Shown: positions 37,945-46,468, counted from the stretch's first letter. The stretch is 64,000 nucleotides of DNA from Actinomadura opuntiae (GCF_030283205.1 NZ_JASNWF010000035.1:19487-83486), one strand, 5' to 3'. The notes: generated by a model not told the origin, from the sequence alone. Program-made: numbers and translations.

Positions 37945-38870
37945 TGGCGACACCGCTGCCCGGTCTGCCCGAGCGGGTCACGATCTACGAGGTCGGGCCG
38001 CGGGACGGGCTGCAGAACGAGAAGGCGATCGTCCCGGTCGAGGTGAAGGCGGAGTTCGTCACCCGGCTCGCGGACGCGGGGCTCACCACGATCGAAACGA
38101 CCAGCTTCGTGCACCCGAAATGGGTGCCGCAGCTCGCCGACGCCGAGGAGCTCCTCGACGTGCTCCCCCGTGCCGGAAACGTCCGGTATCCGGTGCTCGT
38201 CCCGAACGAGCGCGGCCTGGACCGGGCGCTCGCCAACGGCGTCACCGAGGTCGCGATCTTCGGCAGCGCCACCGAGACGTTCGCGCGCCGCAACCTCAAC
38301 CGGACTGTGGACGAGTCGATCGCCATGTTCGCGCCCGTCGTGGAGCGCGCCCGCGCCGAGGGGCTGTGGGTGCGCGCGTACGTGTCGATGGCGTGCGGCG
38401 ACCCGTGGGAGGGCGACGTCCCGATCGAGCAGGTCGTGTCCGTCGCGACCCGGCTGATGGACCTCGGCTGCTCCCAGCTCAGCATCGGCGACACGATCGG
38501 CGTCGGCACACCCGGCCGCGTCACCGCGCTGATCGAGGCGCTGGTCGCGGCGGGCATCGGCACCGACCGGCTCGCCGTGCACTTCCACGACACCTACGGT
38601 CAGGCGCTCGCCAACACCCTCGCCGCGCTGCGCGCCGGCATCACCGTCGTCGACGCCTCGGCGGGCGGCCTCGGCGGCTGCCCGTACGCCGAGAGCGCCA
38701 CCGGAAACCTGCCCACCGAGGACCTCGTCTGGATGCTGAACGGCCTCGGCGTCGAGACGGGCGTCGACCTCGGCAAGCTCGTCGCGACCAGCCGCTGGAT
38801 GGCCGGGCGGCTCGGCCGCCCCAGCCCGTCCCGCGTCGTCCAGGCCCTGTCACCCACCACGGAGAAATGA
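37941..38870 (+). CDS. Hydroxymethylglutaryl-CoA lyase
   Basis: TIM-barrel lyase that cleaves HMG-CoA to acetyl-CoA and acetoacetate, the last step of leucine breakdown. About 309 residues. Family motifs are present: YEVGPRDGLQNE near the start with the catalytic Arg-Asp, TTIETTSFVHPKWVPQLADAEE, the His-containing HFHDTYGQALAN and the signature GLGGCPYAESATGN with the catalytic Cys. ATG 37941 overlaps the alpha-subunit stop by ATGA; ATG 37944 is also possible. In mycobacteria this place in the cluster is taken by scoA/scoB, so here the route to acetoacetate is direct. Confidence 0.95.
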   Translation: MMATPLPGLPERVTIYEVGPRDGLQNEKAIVPVEVKAEFVTRLADAGLTTIETTSFVHPKWVPQLADAEELLDVLPRAGNVRYPVLVPNERGLDRALANGVTEVAIFGSATETFARRNLNRTVDESIAMFAPVVERARAEGLWVRAYVSMACGDPWEGDVPIEQVVSVATRLMDLGCSQLSIGDTIGVGTPGRVTALIEALVAAGIGTDRLAVHFHDTYGQALANTLAALRAGITVVDASAGGLGGCPYAESATGNLPTEDLVWMLNGLGVETGVDLGKLVATSRWMAGRLGRPSPSRVVQALSPTTEK

Positions 38871-40018
38871 TGATCGACTTCAAGCTCACCGACGAGCAGG
38901 AGGAGCTGCGCCGCACCGTCGAGCGGTTCGCGCGCGAGAGCGTGGCCCCGGTGATCGGGGACCTGTACGAGCGCGGCGAGTTCCCGTACGAGATCGTCGC
39001 GGCGATGGGGAAGATGGGGCTGTTCGGGCTGCCATTCCCCGAGGAGCACGGCGGGATGGGCGGCGACTACTTCGCGCTCTGCCTGGCGCTGGAGGAGCTG
39101 GCGCGGGTCGACTCGTCCGTGGCGATCACGCTGGAGGCGGGCGTCTCGCTCGGCGCGATGCCGGTCTACCGGTTCGGCTCGGACGAGCAGAAGGCGCGCT
39201 GGCTGCCGATGCTGACCTCCGGTGAGAAGCTCGCCGCGTTCGGGCTGACCGAGCCCGGCGGCGGCTCCGACGTCCCGGGCGGGATGCGGACGACGGCCCG
39301 GCTGGACGGCGACTCGTGGGTGATCAACGGGTCGAAGGCGTTCATCACCAACTCCGGCACCGACATCACCGCGTTCGTGACCGTCACCGCGTTCACCGGC
39401 GACGGCGAGATCTCCACGATCATCGTGCCGAGCGGCACGCCCGGCTTCACGGTCGGCCGCAAGTACTCCAAGGTCGGCTGGTCGTCCTCCGACACCCGCG
39501 AGCTGTCGTTCGACGACGTCCGGGTCCCGGCGGAGAACCTCGTCGGCGAGCGCGGCCGCGGCTACGCGCAGTTCCTGCGGATCCTGGACGAGGGCCGCAT
39601 CGCGATCGCCGCGCTGTCGGTGGGCCTGGCCCAGGGCTGCGTGGACGAGTGCCTGCGCTACGCCGGCGAGCGGCAGGCGTTCGGCAAGGAGATCGGCCGC
39701 TACCAGGCGATGCAGTTCAAGATCGCCGACATGGAGGTCCGCGCGCACACCGCCCGCCTCGCCTACTACGCGGCGGCGGCGAAGATGCTGGCCGGCGAGC
39801 CGTTCAAGAAGGAGGCGGCGATCGCCAAGCTCGTCGCGTCGAACGCGGCGATGGACAACGCCCGCGACGCCACGCAGATCTTCGGCGGCTACGGCTTCAT
39901 GAACGAGTACGCGGTCGGCCGCTTCTACCGGGACGCGAAGATCCTGGAGGTCGGCGAGGGGACGTCGGAGGTCCAGCGGATGCTGATCGCCCGCGCCCTC
40001 GGCCTGCCGCCCTCGTGA
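38870..40018 (+). CDS. Acyl-CoA dehydrogenase (FadE19-like)
   Basis: A 382-residue acyl-CoA dehydrogenase in the branched-chain operon. Family stretches: DEQEELRRTVERFARESVAP, FGLTEPGGGSDVPGGMRTT near residue 119, AFITNSGTDI, AFGKEIGRYQAMQFKIADM and the C-terminal EVGEGTSEVQRMLIARAL. The Glu directly before GTS is at the standard catalytic position of medium/short-chain enzymes. True isovaleryl-CoA dehydrogenases have Ala or Gly there and use a different Glu, so a 2-methyl-branched or short-chain substrate is as likely as isovaleryl-CoA. ATG 38870 (or 38867, overlapping the lyase stop). Confidence 0.95.
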   Translation: MIDFKLTDEQEELRRTVERFARESVAPVIGDLYERGEFPYEIVAAMGKMGLFGLPFPEEHGGMGGDYFALCLALEELARVDSSVAITLEAGVSLGAMPVYRFGSDEQKARWLPMLTSGEKLAAFGLTEPGGGSDVPGGMRTTARLDGDSWVINGSKAFITNSGTDITAFVTVTAFTGDGEISTIIVPSGTPGFTVGRKYSKVGWSSSDTRELSFDDVRVPAENLVGERGRGYAQFLRILDEGRIAIAALSVGLAQGCVDECLRYAGERQAFGKEIGRYQAMQFKIADMEVRAHTARLAYYAAAAKMLAGEPFKKEAAIAKLVASNAAMDNARDATQIFGGYGFMNEYAVGRFYRDAKILEVGEGTSEVQRMLIARALGLPPS

Positions 40019-40071
40019 CCGGCGAGAAACCAATGGTGAAGGCGACCTCACCGCAATAGCGGGTGCAGCCG

Positions 40072-40096
40072 GACGGCCGATTCGGCCGTCTCTTAT
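40072..40096 (+). terminator. Hairpin after the branched-chain operon
   Basis: GACGGCCG (40072-40079), loop ATT, CGGCCGTC (40083-40090), followed by TCTTAT. It lies 54 bp after the acyl-CoA dehydrogenase stop and before the next gene on the same strand, so intrinsic termination is plausible. Confidence 0.55.
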
Positions 40097-40152
40097 GGGC
40101 CCAATATCAGCAGAATGCGAATGGTTCATGAGCCGCGGGTAGGCATGGCGCC

Positions 40153-41268
40153 GTGATAGCGATCCTCATTGCGGTGCTGTGGCCCGCGGCTCTCGGCCGA
40201 TACGCCCGGCGGGTGGAACGGGGCGAGAGCCCGAACGACGAGAAAATGCACCGGATCCAGCGGGCGACCATCGCCGGTCTGGTTCCCTTCCTGGTCATGT
40301 GCGTCGTGGCGGTTCCCGAACTGAAGGCCGAGGGCCTGATACATCTCCGGCACGGCGACCACGGCACTCAAAGCCCCGTACTCGCCGTGGTCTTCTTCGT
40401 CGTCTTCGCCATTGAGCTGGCCGGTCTGCTCGCCGCCGTCCATCCTGTTCGCGCTCGCCTGCGGGGCGTGGAATGGCGCCCGGGGCAGGCACTGGGCCGC
40501 CTGCTGCGCCTTTCGGCGGTGATGATGCTGCCGGGCCTGCTCTGGCTGGCGGCACTGCGTCCCATCATGTGGCTTTCGGCCCGCCTGCCGGTGGCGTTCG
40601 CCGCCTTCCTGGGCCTCTGGACGATCCTGTTCGTGCTCATTTCCCCGCTGATGATGCGCCTGGCCCTCAAGACCCGCCGAATGGACCCGGAACGGCGCGA
40701 GCGGCTTCTCGCGCTGTGCCGCGAACAGGGCGTGCGGATAGCCGACGTGCGGGTGCTGGACACCGGGGCCGAACGGCTCGGGAACGCCATGGCGTCCGGC
40801 GTCCTCCCCCGCTGGCGTTACGTGCTGATCTCCGACCGGCTGCTCGACGAACTGGACTCCGAGGAACTCGCGGCGGTCCTCTCCCACGAGGTCGCGCACA
40901 TCCGCAAGAAGCACCAGCTGATCAAGGTGGGCTGCTACATCGGGTCCATCGCCGTTCTGACGCTCGCGCTCGCGGGCCTGCGGGCGGCGGGGCTCCCGCA
41001 CGCGGCGACGAGCACGCTCTCGCTGCTGGCGGTTCCCGCGATCTTCCTCGTGCAGGGGCTCGCCGGGATCCGGATGGAGCGGGCCGCCGACGACTACGCC
41101 GCCCGGACCGTCTCCAAGGAGGCGCTGCGCGGCGGTCTGGAAAAGCTCGCGAAGGCGAACGCGATGCGCCACCGGACGGGCTTTCTATGGAACGTGTTCC
41201 AGCAGCATCCGGGCATGGACCAGCGGTTGCGGCGGCTGTCCGCCGGGTCCGGCGCGGCGGCGTCCTGA
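40153..41268 (+). CDS. M48-family membrane metallopeptidase
   Basis: HtpX-like zinc protease of 371 residues. Three to four hydrophobic segments precede the catalytic domain (residues about 39-55, 76-95, 121-137, 146-170) and others follow. Zinc motif HEVAH at about 245-249; third ligand Glu in RMERAADDYAAR near 305. N-terminus has a further membrane segment, MIAILIAVLWPAAL. It likely degrades membrane or envelope proteins. GTG start at 40153 is tentative. Convergent with a MarR gene after 17 bp. Confidence 0.9.
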   Translation: MIAILIAVLWPAALGRYARRVERGESPNDEKMHRIQRATIAGLVPFLVMCVVAVPELKAEGLIHLRHGDHGTQSPVLAVVFFVVFAIELAGLLAAVHPVRARLRGVEWRPGQALGRLLRLSAVMMLPGLLWLAALRPIMWLSARLPVAFAAFLGLWTILFVLISPLMMRLALKTRRMDPERRERLLALCREQGVRIADVRVLDTGAERLGNAMASGVLPRWRYVLISDRLLDELDSEELAAVLSHEVAHIRKKHQLIKVGCYIGSIAVLTLALAGLRAAGLPHAATSTLSLLAVPAIFLVQGLAGIRMERAADDYAARTVSKEALRGGLEKLAKANAMRHRTGFLWNVFQQHPGMDQRLRRLSAGSGAAAS

Positions 41269-41285
41269 CCCGGCCGCCGCGCCGG

Positions 41286-41732
41286 TCACTCGACCAGGCG
41301 GTCCAGGACGGCGAAGGCCTTCAGGACCGTCTGGCGCTCCTCCTCGGTGCAGTGGTCCTGAAGGGCGCGGCTCAGCCATTCCTCCCGGGCCTGCCGGGAC
41401 CCCTCGACCCACTCGCGCCCGGCGTCGCTGGGCGTGACCAGCTGCCGGCGCCCGTCCTCGGGGTCGGGGTCGCGGCGGATCAGCCCGCGCTCCTCCAGCG
41501 CGGCGATCGTGGCGGCCATGGACTGCGGGCGGACCCGCTCGGCCGCCGCCAGCCCGCTCGCGGTGGCCGCGCCGTCCTTGAGCAGCCGGCTGAGCACTGC
41601 CGTCTGCGACGGGGTGAGGTCGTGGCCGCCGCCGATCTCCCGCAGCCTGCGGCGCAGCCGGCTGAACACGATCCGGACCTCACGGGCGGCGCGGGCGGCC
41701 GACGGGGAGATGGCCTGCGCGGTGTCGTCCAT
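41286..41732 (-). CDS. MarR-family regulator
   Basis: A 148-residue winged-helix repressor. DNA-binding region: LTPSQTAVLSRLLKDGAATASGLAAAERVRPQSMAATIAALEERGLIRR, with the wing DPEDGRRQLVTPSDAGREW. The start ATG 41732 overlaps a short TTAACC/AACCAGGATAA-rich stretch upstream, a possible operator. No clear target; the upstream gene on the same strand is a doubtful small membrane protein. Confidence 0.93.
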   Translation of the reverse strand: MDDTAQAISPSAARAAREVRIVFSRLRRRLREIGGGHDLTPSQTAVLSRLLKDGAATASGLAAAERVRPQSMAATIAALEERGLIRRDPDPEDGRRQLVTPSDAGREWVEGSRQAREEWLSRALQDHCTEEERQTVLKAFAVLDRLVE

Positions 41733-41746
41733 GGCGCCATTCTAAG

Positions 41747-42055
41747 TTAACCAGGATAAACTGTCCAGTTGAAACTGTCGAATTGGTGGAGCCCCGCAAC
41801 GGCCGGCACCGCGACGGCGACCAGCACGAACCCGATCGCGGCCAGCGTACCGAGCCTGCCGAAGACGTCCGTCCACATCGAGGTGCGCTGGCGGCCCGGC
41901 GCCGGACCCCTGGTGCGGCCGCTGGTGGCGCTGGCCCAGAAGTCCGCCGCGGCGGTCGCCTGAACGCCTTGACGGCGGTGGGAGCGCGCGCCGACGATGG
42001 CGATCATGGCAGCGCAAGGAGGCGACGCTATGGCAGGGACGGGCGGGGCCGGCAC
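41747..42055 (-). CDS. Possible small membrane protein
   Basis: A reading frame of up to 102 residues. The last about 43 residues look gene-like: MWTDVFGRLGTLAAIGFVLV forms a membrane helix, then AVAVPAVAGLHQFDSFNW before the stop 14 bp upstream of the MarR start. The N-terminal part (Arg/Gly/Ala-rich) overlaps the ribosome site and start of the divergent methyltransferase, so the real start is probably inside, perhaps near 41880. I do not recognise a family. It may be co-transcribed with marR. Confidence 0.3.
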   Translation of the reverse strand: MPAPPVPAIASPPCAAMIAIVGARSHRRQGVQATAAADFWASATSGRTRGPAPGRQRTSMWTDVFGRLGTLAAIGFVLVAVAVPAVAGLHQFDSFNWTVYPG

Positions 42056-42704
42056 GGGGCCCGGCGAGATCGCGCAGGACGGCTCGGCGGTCGAGTTCTA
42101 CGCCGCGATGCCGCCGGACATCGCGAGCGCCGCGCTCGTCCACACGGCGATCCGGGCGGGCACGCCGATCCTGGAGTTGGGCGCGGGCGCCGGGCGCGTC
42201 ACCCACCCCCTGCTCGACTTCGGCCATCCGGTGACGGCGGTGGACGACTCGGCCGCGATGCTGGCCCACATCAAGGGGGCGCGCACCGTCTGCTCGCCGA
42301 TCCAGGACCTGGACCTGCCGGAGCGGTTCGGCTGCGTGCTGCTGATGTCGTACCTGGTCAACTACGGCGACCGCGACGCCCTCCTGGCGGCCTGCCGGCG
42401 GCACGTCCGGCCGGACGGCGTGGTCGTCGTGCAGCGCGAGGCGCCCGGCTGGCAGGAGGCCGCGGCCCCGCGCGAATGGGAGCACGACGGCATCCGGTAC
42501 CGCATGACGGACGTCGAACGGCCCGCTCCCGGGATCCTCGCGGCGACCATCGAGTACCGGATGGGCGACCGGCGCTGGACGCACTCGTTCACGTCGCGGA
42601 AGCTCGGCGACGCGGAGCTCCCCGCCGTGCTGGAGGCGGCGGGCCTGCGCCTCGACCGCATCCTGGACGACGCCGCCGGCTGGTTCACCGCCCGCCCCAT
42701 CTGA
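42030..42704 (+). CDS. Class I SAM-dependent methyltransferase
   Basis: A 224-residue methyltransferase. Motif I PILELGAGAGRVTHPLL near residue 40, motif II AVDDSAAMLAHIKG, post-motif GCVLLMSYLVNYGDRDALLAACRRHVRPDG (motif III region), and a C-terminal beta segment RILDDAAGWFTAR. AAGGAGG at 42016-42022 is 7 nt before ATG 42030, making this the start rather than upstream in-frame ATGs. Substrate unknown; no pathway neighbours. Confidence 0.9.
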   Translation: MAGTGGAGTGPGEIAQDGSAVEFYAAMPPDIASAALVHTAIRAGTPILELGAGAGRVTHPLLDFGHPVTAVDDSAAMLAHIKGARTVCSPIQDLDLPERFGCVLLMSYLVNYGDRDALLAACRRHVRPDGVVVVQREAPGWQEAAAPREWEHDGIRYRMTDVERPAPGILAATIEYRMGDRRWTHSFTSRKLGDAELPAVLEAAGLRLDRILDDAAGWFTARPI

Positions 42705-42845
42705 CCTCAACAACGCTCGATGTTCTTGCAGGACATCCACTGGACGTCCGTCGCGACGGTCCGGCCGGGATGGGAGCGCGCGAAATGTCGGACCCGCGCG
42801 CGAGATTGATCGCGTCGAGCGGAGCCGGAACCGGTGGAGGCCCGG

Positions 42846-43415
42846 ATGGACGAGAGCGCCTGGTGGGCGTTGGTGGAGGACGCGCGAGCCGAGGCCGGTG
42901 ACCGCGCCGACGATCGCGACTCCCCCGACGATCCGCTGGTCGGCCTGGTGACCGATCGGCTCGCCGCCCTGGACGGCCCCGAGATCGTCGCGTTCGACGT
43001 CCGGCTCACGCGGCTGCTCGACTCGGCGTACCGCAGGCCGCTCTGGAACGCCGCCTACCTCATCGAGGGCGGCTGCGGCGACGACGGCTTCATGGACTTC
43101 CGCGCCGGGCTCGTGCTGCTGGGACGCGAGGTGTTCGCCCGGGCCGTCGACGATCCCGACTCGCTGGCCGACATCCCCACGGTGGTGCGGATGGGCCGCG
43201 AGGAGCGTGGCTGGATCGGCGCGGAGGGCCTCCACTACGCCGCCGGGAACGCCTATGAGCGCGTCCGGGCGGAGAGGGCGCCGTTCGACGCGGCGATCGA
43301 GACGGCCATGCGCTCGATGCGGCGCCCCGAGCGTCCCGCGAGTGAGGGTTGGGACGTCGAGGACGACGCCGAGACCCGGCTGCGCCTCCCCCGCCTCGCC
43401 GCCCTCTTCCTCTGA
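42846..43415 (+). CDS. DUF4240-family protein
   Basis: A 189-residue protein matching the DUF4240 pattern: MDESAWWALVEDARAEAG, then RRPLWNAAYLIEGGCGDDGF and MDFRAGLVLLGREVFARA. Related to the SMI1-like WGR/immunity context by recollection, but the function of DUF4240 is not established. ATG 42846 with GGTGGAGG upstream. A 141-bp gap follows the methyltransferase gene. Confidence 0.88.
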   Translation: MDESAWWALVEDARAEAGDRADDRDSPDDPLVGLVTDRLAALDGPEIVAFDVRLTRLLDSAYRRPLWNAAYLIEGGCGDDGFMDFRAGLVLLGREVFARAVDDPDSLADIPTVVRMGREERGWIGAEGLHYAAGNAYERVRAERAPFDAAIETAMRSMRRPERPASEGWDVEDDAETRLRLPRLAALFL

Positions 43416-43440
43416 ACGGAGTTCCTTAGCACGGAGTAGC

Positions 43441-43490
43441 TTGACAGCTAATGCAATTAGCTTTAGCTTGTGGCTAACGTCATTAGCCAC
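43441..43490 (+). promoter_or_regulatory. Promoter with two perfect-arm operators before the DUF4260 gene
   Basis: -35 TTGACA (43441-43446), 17-bp spacer, -10-like TAGCTT (43464-43469). Within the spacer lies GCTAATGCAATTAGC (43447-43461, 6-bp arms perfect). Just after the -10 lies a dyad with 8-bp arms GTGGCTAA/TTAGCCAC (43470-43490). Both share GCTAA half-sites. This is a classic repressor layout, but no regulator gene is adjacent. Confidence 0.75.
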
Positions 43491-43507
43491 AGGGAAGGCC
43501 GCAGGTC

Positions 43508-43927
43508 ATGAGCACTGTCACTGTTCCGACCGTCCGCAAGCGCTCCGTCTCGGTCGTCGCGCGCCGCGCCGCTTGGGCGGTAGGGGCGCTGTTCTGGGGT
43601 GCGTTCGCCGTGCTCGAAGGGGTCAATCACGGCTGGCTCGCGGCCCTCCTCGCCGTCGCGTTCTTCGTCGCGCCCGACCTGACCTTCCTGGCCGGGGCGC
43701 GGGACGCGCACACCGTCGAGCGCGGGCAGCTTCCGGCCCGCGCCGTCCCGTACTACAACACCGCGCACCGCGCGCTGATCCCGCTCGCGCTCATGGCGCT
43801 CTACACCGTCGCGCCGATCACGTGGGCGCCGATCTTCGCCGGCCTCTGCGGCTGGCTCGCGCACATCTCGGTCGACCGCGCCGCCGGTTACGGCCTGCGC
43901 ACCAAGGACGGCTTCCAGCGCCGCTGA
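43508..43927 (+). CDS. DUF4260-family membrane protein
   Basis: A 139-residue integral membrane protein with helices near residues 21-40, 43-60, 85-100 and 104-120. Family pattern: VAPDLTFLAG, PYYNTAHRALIPLALM and HISVDRAAGYGLRTKDGF. DUF4260 genes often sit beside TetR regulators; here there is none, although two strong operators cover its promoter. ATG 43508 follows AGGGAAGG at 43491-43498. Function unknown. Confidence 0.88.
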   Translation: MSTVTVPTVRKRSVSVVARRAAWAVGALFWGAFAVLEGVNHGWLAALLAVAFFVAPDLTFLAGARDAHTVERGQLPARAVPYYNTAHRALIPLALMALYTVAPITWAPIFAGLCGWLAHISVDRAAGYGLRTKDGFQRR

Positions 43928-43944
43928 CCCGCGCTCCCCGCCGG

Positions 43945-44150
43945 TATGATCTTCGCGGCGTGAACTGACGCGAGGTGCCCCTCGGGGAGAATCGGGAAGC
44001 CGGTGCGAATCCGGCACGGGCCCGCCGCGGTGACCGGGGAGCCGCCGCCCACGCGCGCGAGCGCGGCCACTGGCCGTCAGGCCGGGAAGGCGGGCGGACG
44101 GGCGTCGATCCGGGAGTCCGAAGACCGGCCTCGCTCCAACGGCCGCCGCC
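43945..44150 (+). promoter_or_regulatory. Cobalamin riboswitch of bluB, with -10 TATGAT
   Basis: A -10 TATGAT (43945-43950) puts the RNA start near 43957. The conserved core AGCCGGTGCGAATCCGGCAC starts at about 43998, followed by GGGCCCGCCGCGGTGA; GCGGCCACTGGCCGTCAGG lies at about 44073-44091, and GGGAGTCCGAAGACC closes the aptamer at about 44111-44125. A further GC-rich GGCCGCCGCC/GGCGGCC hairpin lies before the bluB ribosome site GGGAGC (44170-44175) and could act as sequestering or terminating arm. Confidence 0.92.
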
Positions 44151-44181
44151 CCGGCGGCCCGACCGCAGCGGGAGCCTGCCC

Positions 44182-44796
44182 ATGAACCTCTACGACGTCA
44201 TCCACCGCCGCCGCGACGTGCGCGCCGAGTTCACCGGCGCGCCGATCCCGGACGACGTCCTCGACCGAGTCCTCACCGCGGCGCACGCCGCGCCCAGCGT
44301 CGGCCTCTCCCAGCCCTGGGACTTCGTCGTCGTCCGCGACCCGGACGTCCGGCGCGCCTTCCACGACCACGTCCGGTCCGAGCGCGACGCGTTCGCCGCC
44401 ACCCTCGCCGGCGAAGCCGCCGCCCGTTTCGCCCGCATCAAGATCGACGGGGTGCTCGAATCGACCCTGTCGATCGTGGTCACCTACGACGCCGAGCGCG
44501 GCGGCCCCGCCGTCCTCGGACGGCACGCGATCGCCGACGCGGGCCTGTACTCGGTGTGCCTGGCCATCCAGAACCTCTGGCTGTCCGCCACGGCCGAGGG
44601 ACTGGGCGTCGGCTGGGTGTCGTTCTACCGGGAGCCGTTCCTGCGCGACCTCCTCGGCATTCCGGCTGGTATCCGGCCGGTCGCCTGGCTGTGCCTGGGC
44701 CCCGTCACGCATCTCGAATCCGTCCCGGACCTCGAACGGCACGGCTGGCGCCAGCGCCGCCCCCTGGACGCCGCCCTCCACCACGACCGCTGGTGA
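44182..44796 (+). CDS. bluB: 5,6-dimethylbenzimidazole synthase
   Basis: Flavin-destroying nitroreductase-fold enzyme that cuts FMNH2 to make DMB, the lower ligand of cobalamin (established for BluB). 204 residues: MNLYDVIHRRRDVRAEF (RRRDxR FMN contact), AAHAAPSVGLSQPWDFVVVRD, LGRHAIADAGLYSVCLAIQNLWLSA and GLGVGWVSFYREPFLRDLLG fit BluB rather than generic nitroreductases. The cobalamin riboswitch directly upstream confirms the pathway. ATG 44182 with GGGAGC 6 nt before. Confidence 0.96.
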   Translation: MNLYDVIHRRRDVRAEFTGAPIPDDVLDRVLTAAHAAPSVGLSQPWDFVVVRDPDVRRAFHDHVRSERDAFAATLAGEAAARFARIKIDGVLESTLSIVVTYDAERGGPAVLGRHAIADAGLYSVCLAIQNLWLSATAEGLGVGWVSFYREPFLRDLLGIPAGIRPVAWLCLGPVTHLESVPDLERHGWRQRRPLDAALHHDRW

Positions 44797-44853
44797 CCGC
44801 GGCACCCGGATAATCGGATGCGCGCCCCGCGCCCGCCGCGTGATCATGCCTGC

Positions 44854-45735
44854 ATGGACTCGGTGCGCATCAGACTCATGTCGCGGGACGACCTCCCGGC
44901 CGCCGAACGGGCTGCGGCGGTGGCGTTCCTGGAGGGCGACCGCCTCAGCCGCCGGGTGAGCGAGCCGGAACCCGAGCCTCCGACGGCGGAGGAGTCGCGC
45001 CGGTGGATCGAGCTCGTCGGCTACTTCCTGTCCGTCGATCCCGCAGGCTGCTGGATCGCGGAGGAAGGGCGGGACGTCGTCGGCTTCGCCATCTCCCAGA
45101 ACCGGGGAGCACTGTGGTACCTGGCGACCTACGGCGTCCTGCCCGGCCGGCAGGGTAAGGGCATCGGCAGGCGCCTGATGGACGCCGTCCTCGACCACGC
45201 CGGCGGCCGTCCGGTCCTGCTCTCCTCGACGGTGCATCCGGCGGCCACCCGCCGCTACCGGCTGGCGGGCTTCACCCTGCACCCGCAGATGCGGATGGTC
45301 GGCACCGTCGACCGCTCCACGCTGCCCGCCGTCCGCGGGCTGCGGGAGGGGCGCGACGACGACCTGGAGTGGATGGACCGCCTGGACACCGCCGTCCGCG
45401 GCGCGGGCCACGGCCCCGACCACGCGCACATGCTGGAGACGCTGCGGCTGGTGGTGTCGGACGCATCCGACCGGCGGGGTTACGTCTACATCGACGAGCG
45501 GCGGGGACGTCCCGAACTGCTCGCCGCCGACCGTCCCGAGACCGCCCAGAACCTGCTGTGGGAGGCGCTCGCCTCGACGCGGGGCGACACGCTCGTCAAC
45601 TGCATCACCACCGGCAACCACTGGGCCGTCGACGTCGGCCTCGCCGCCCGGCTCGACATAGGGCAGGAGGGCTACATCGCCGTCCGCGGCATGCCCGCCC
45701 CCGCTCCGTACCTGGCGAGCGGCCACTACCTGTAA
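44854..45735 (+). CDS. GNAT-family N-acetyltransferase
   Basis: A 293-residue protein. The N-terminal GNAT domain shows AEEGRDVVGFAISQNRGALWYLATYGVLPGRQGKGIGRRLM; GRQGKGIGRRL is the acetyl-CoA pyrophosphate motif. The C-terminal half (ECF-like second lobe, LVNCITTGNHWAVDVGLAARL) resembles a second degenerate GNAT lobe seen in two-domain members. Acceptor unknown. ATG 44854 was chosen over 44818 from family fit; neither has a strong ribosome site. Confidence 0.9.
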   Translation: MDSVRIRLMSRDDLPAAERAAAVAFLEGDRLSRRVSEPEPEPPTAEESRRWIELVGYFLSVDPAGCWIAEEGRDVVGFAISQNRGALWYLATYGVLPGRQGKGIGRRLMDAVLDHAGGRPVLLSSTVHPAATRRYRLAGFTLHPQMRMVGTVDRSTLPAVRGLREGRDDDLEWMDRLDTAVRGAGHGPDHAHMLETLRLVVSDASDRRGYVYIDERRGRPELLAADRPETAQNLLWEALASTRGDTLVNCITTGNHWAVDVGLAARLDIGQEGYIAVRGMPAPAPYLASGHYL

Positions 45736-45770
45736 GCCGGTCCCCCGCCCGGACAGTAAGGTCGCCGACC

Positions 45771-46382
45771 ATGAGCGACGTGCGGGTGGTGCTGATCGGC
45801 GGGACGTCGAACACCGGGAAATCGACCGTCGCGCAGGCGGTGGCGGAGAAACTCGGATTCGAGCACAGGTCGACGGACTACCTGGCGCGGCACCCCGGGC
45901 GCCCCTGGCGAACACCGGAACACGAGGTCCGGCCACATGTCGTCGAGCACTACGCGACGCTCTCGACCGATGAGCTGATCGCGTCCGTCCTCGACCACTA
46001 CGAGCGGCTGTGGCCCCGCATCGAGGAGATCGTCACGGCCCACGCGACCGGCCCCGGCCTCGTCCTGGAGGGCTCGGCGCTCTGGCCCGTCCGCGTCGCG
46101 AACCTCAACGTCCCGCACACTGGCGCCGTCTGGTTCACCGCGGACCCCGCCGTCCTGCGCGCCCGCGTACACGCGTCCGGCCACTACGACGGGGCCACGC
46201 CGGAGGAACGGCACCTGATGGACCGTTTCCTCGCCCGCACCGAGCGCTACCAGACGCTGATGCTGGACGACGTCGAAAGGCTCGGCCTCGACCGCATCGA
46301 CACGGGCACCGGCCGCACCGTACCCGAACTGGCGGACGCGGTCCTCGCGGCCGTCCACGCCCAGCACGCCGCCGGACGATGA
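45771..46382 (+). CDS. P-loop kinase (2-phosphoglycerate kinase-like)
   Basis: A 203-residue nucleotide kinase-like protein. Walker A GGTSNTGKSTVAQ near residues 9-21; a lid-type region ATPEERHLMDRFLARTERYQ near 135; VLEGSALWPVRVANL is a Walker-B-like strand. Similar actinobacterial proteins are annotated as 2-phosphoglycerate kinase or P-loop ATPase; the substrate is not established. ATG 45771, 35 bp after the GNAT stop. Confidence 0.82.
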   Translation: MSDVRVVLIGGTSNTGKSTVAQAVAEKLGFEHRSTDYLARHPGRPWRTPEHEVRPHVVEHYATLSTDELIASVLDHYERLWPRIEEIVTAHATGPGLVLEGSALWPVRVANLNVPHTGAVWFTADPAVLRARVHASGHYDGATPEERHLMDRFLARTERYQTLMLDDVERLGLDRIDTGTGRTVPELADAVLAAVHAQHAAGR

Positions 46383-46468
46383 CCCTCCGAGCCCGCCGCG
46401 AGAAGGGGTGGGCCGCTTCGGGGCAATCAAGGACGTGACCCCCCTCCACGTTTCCAGAAGGGTCCCGC

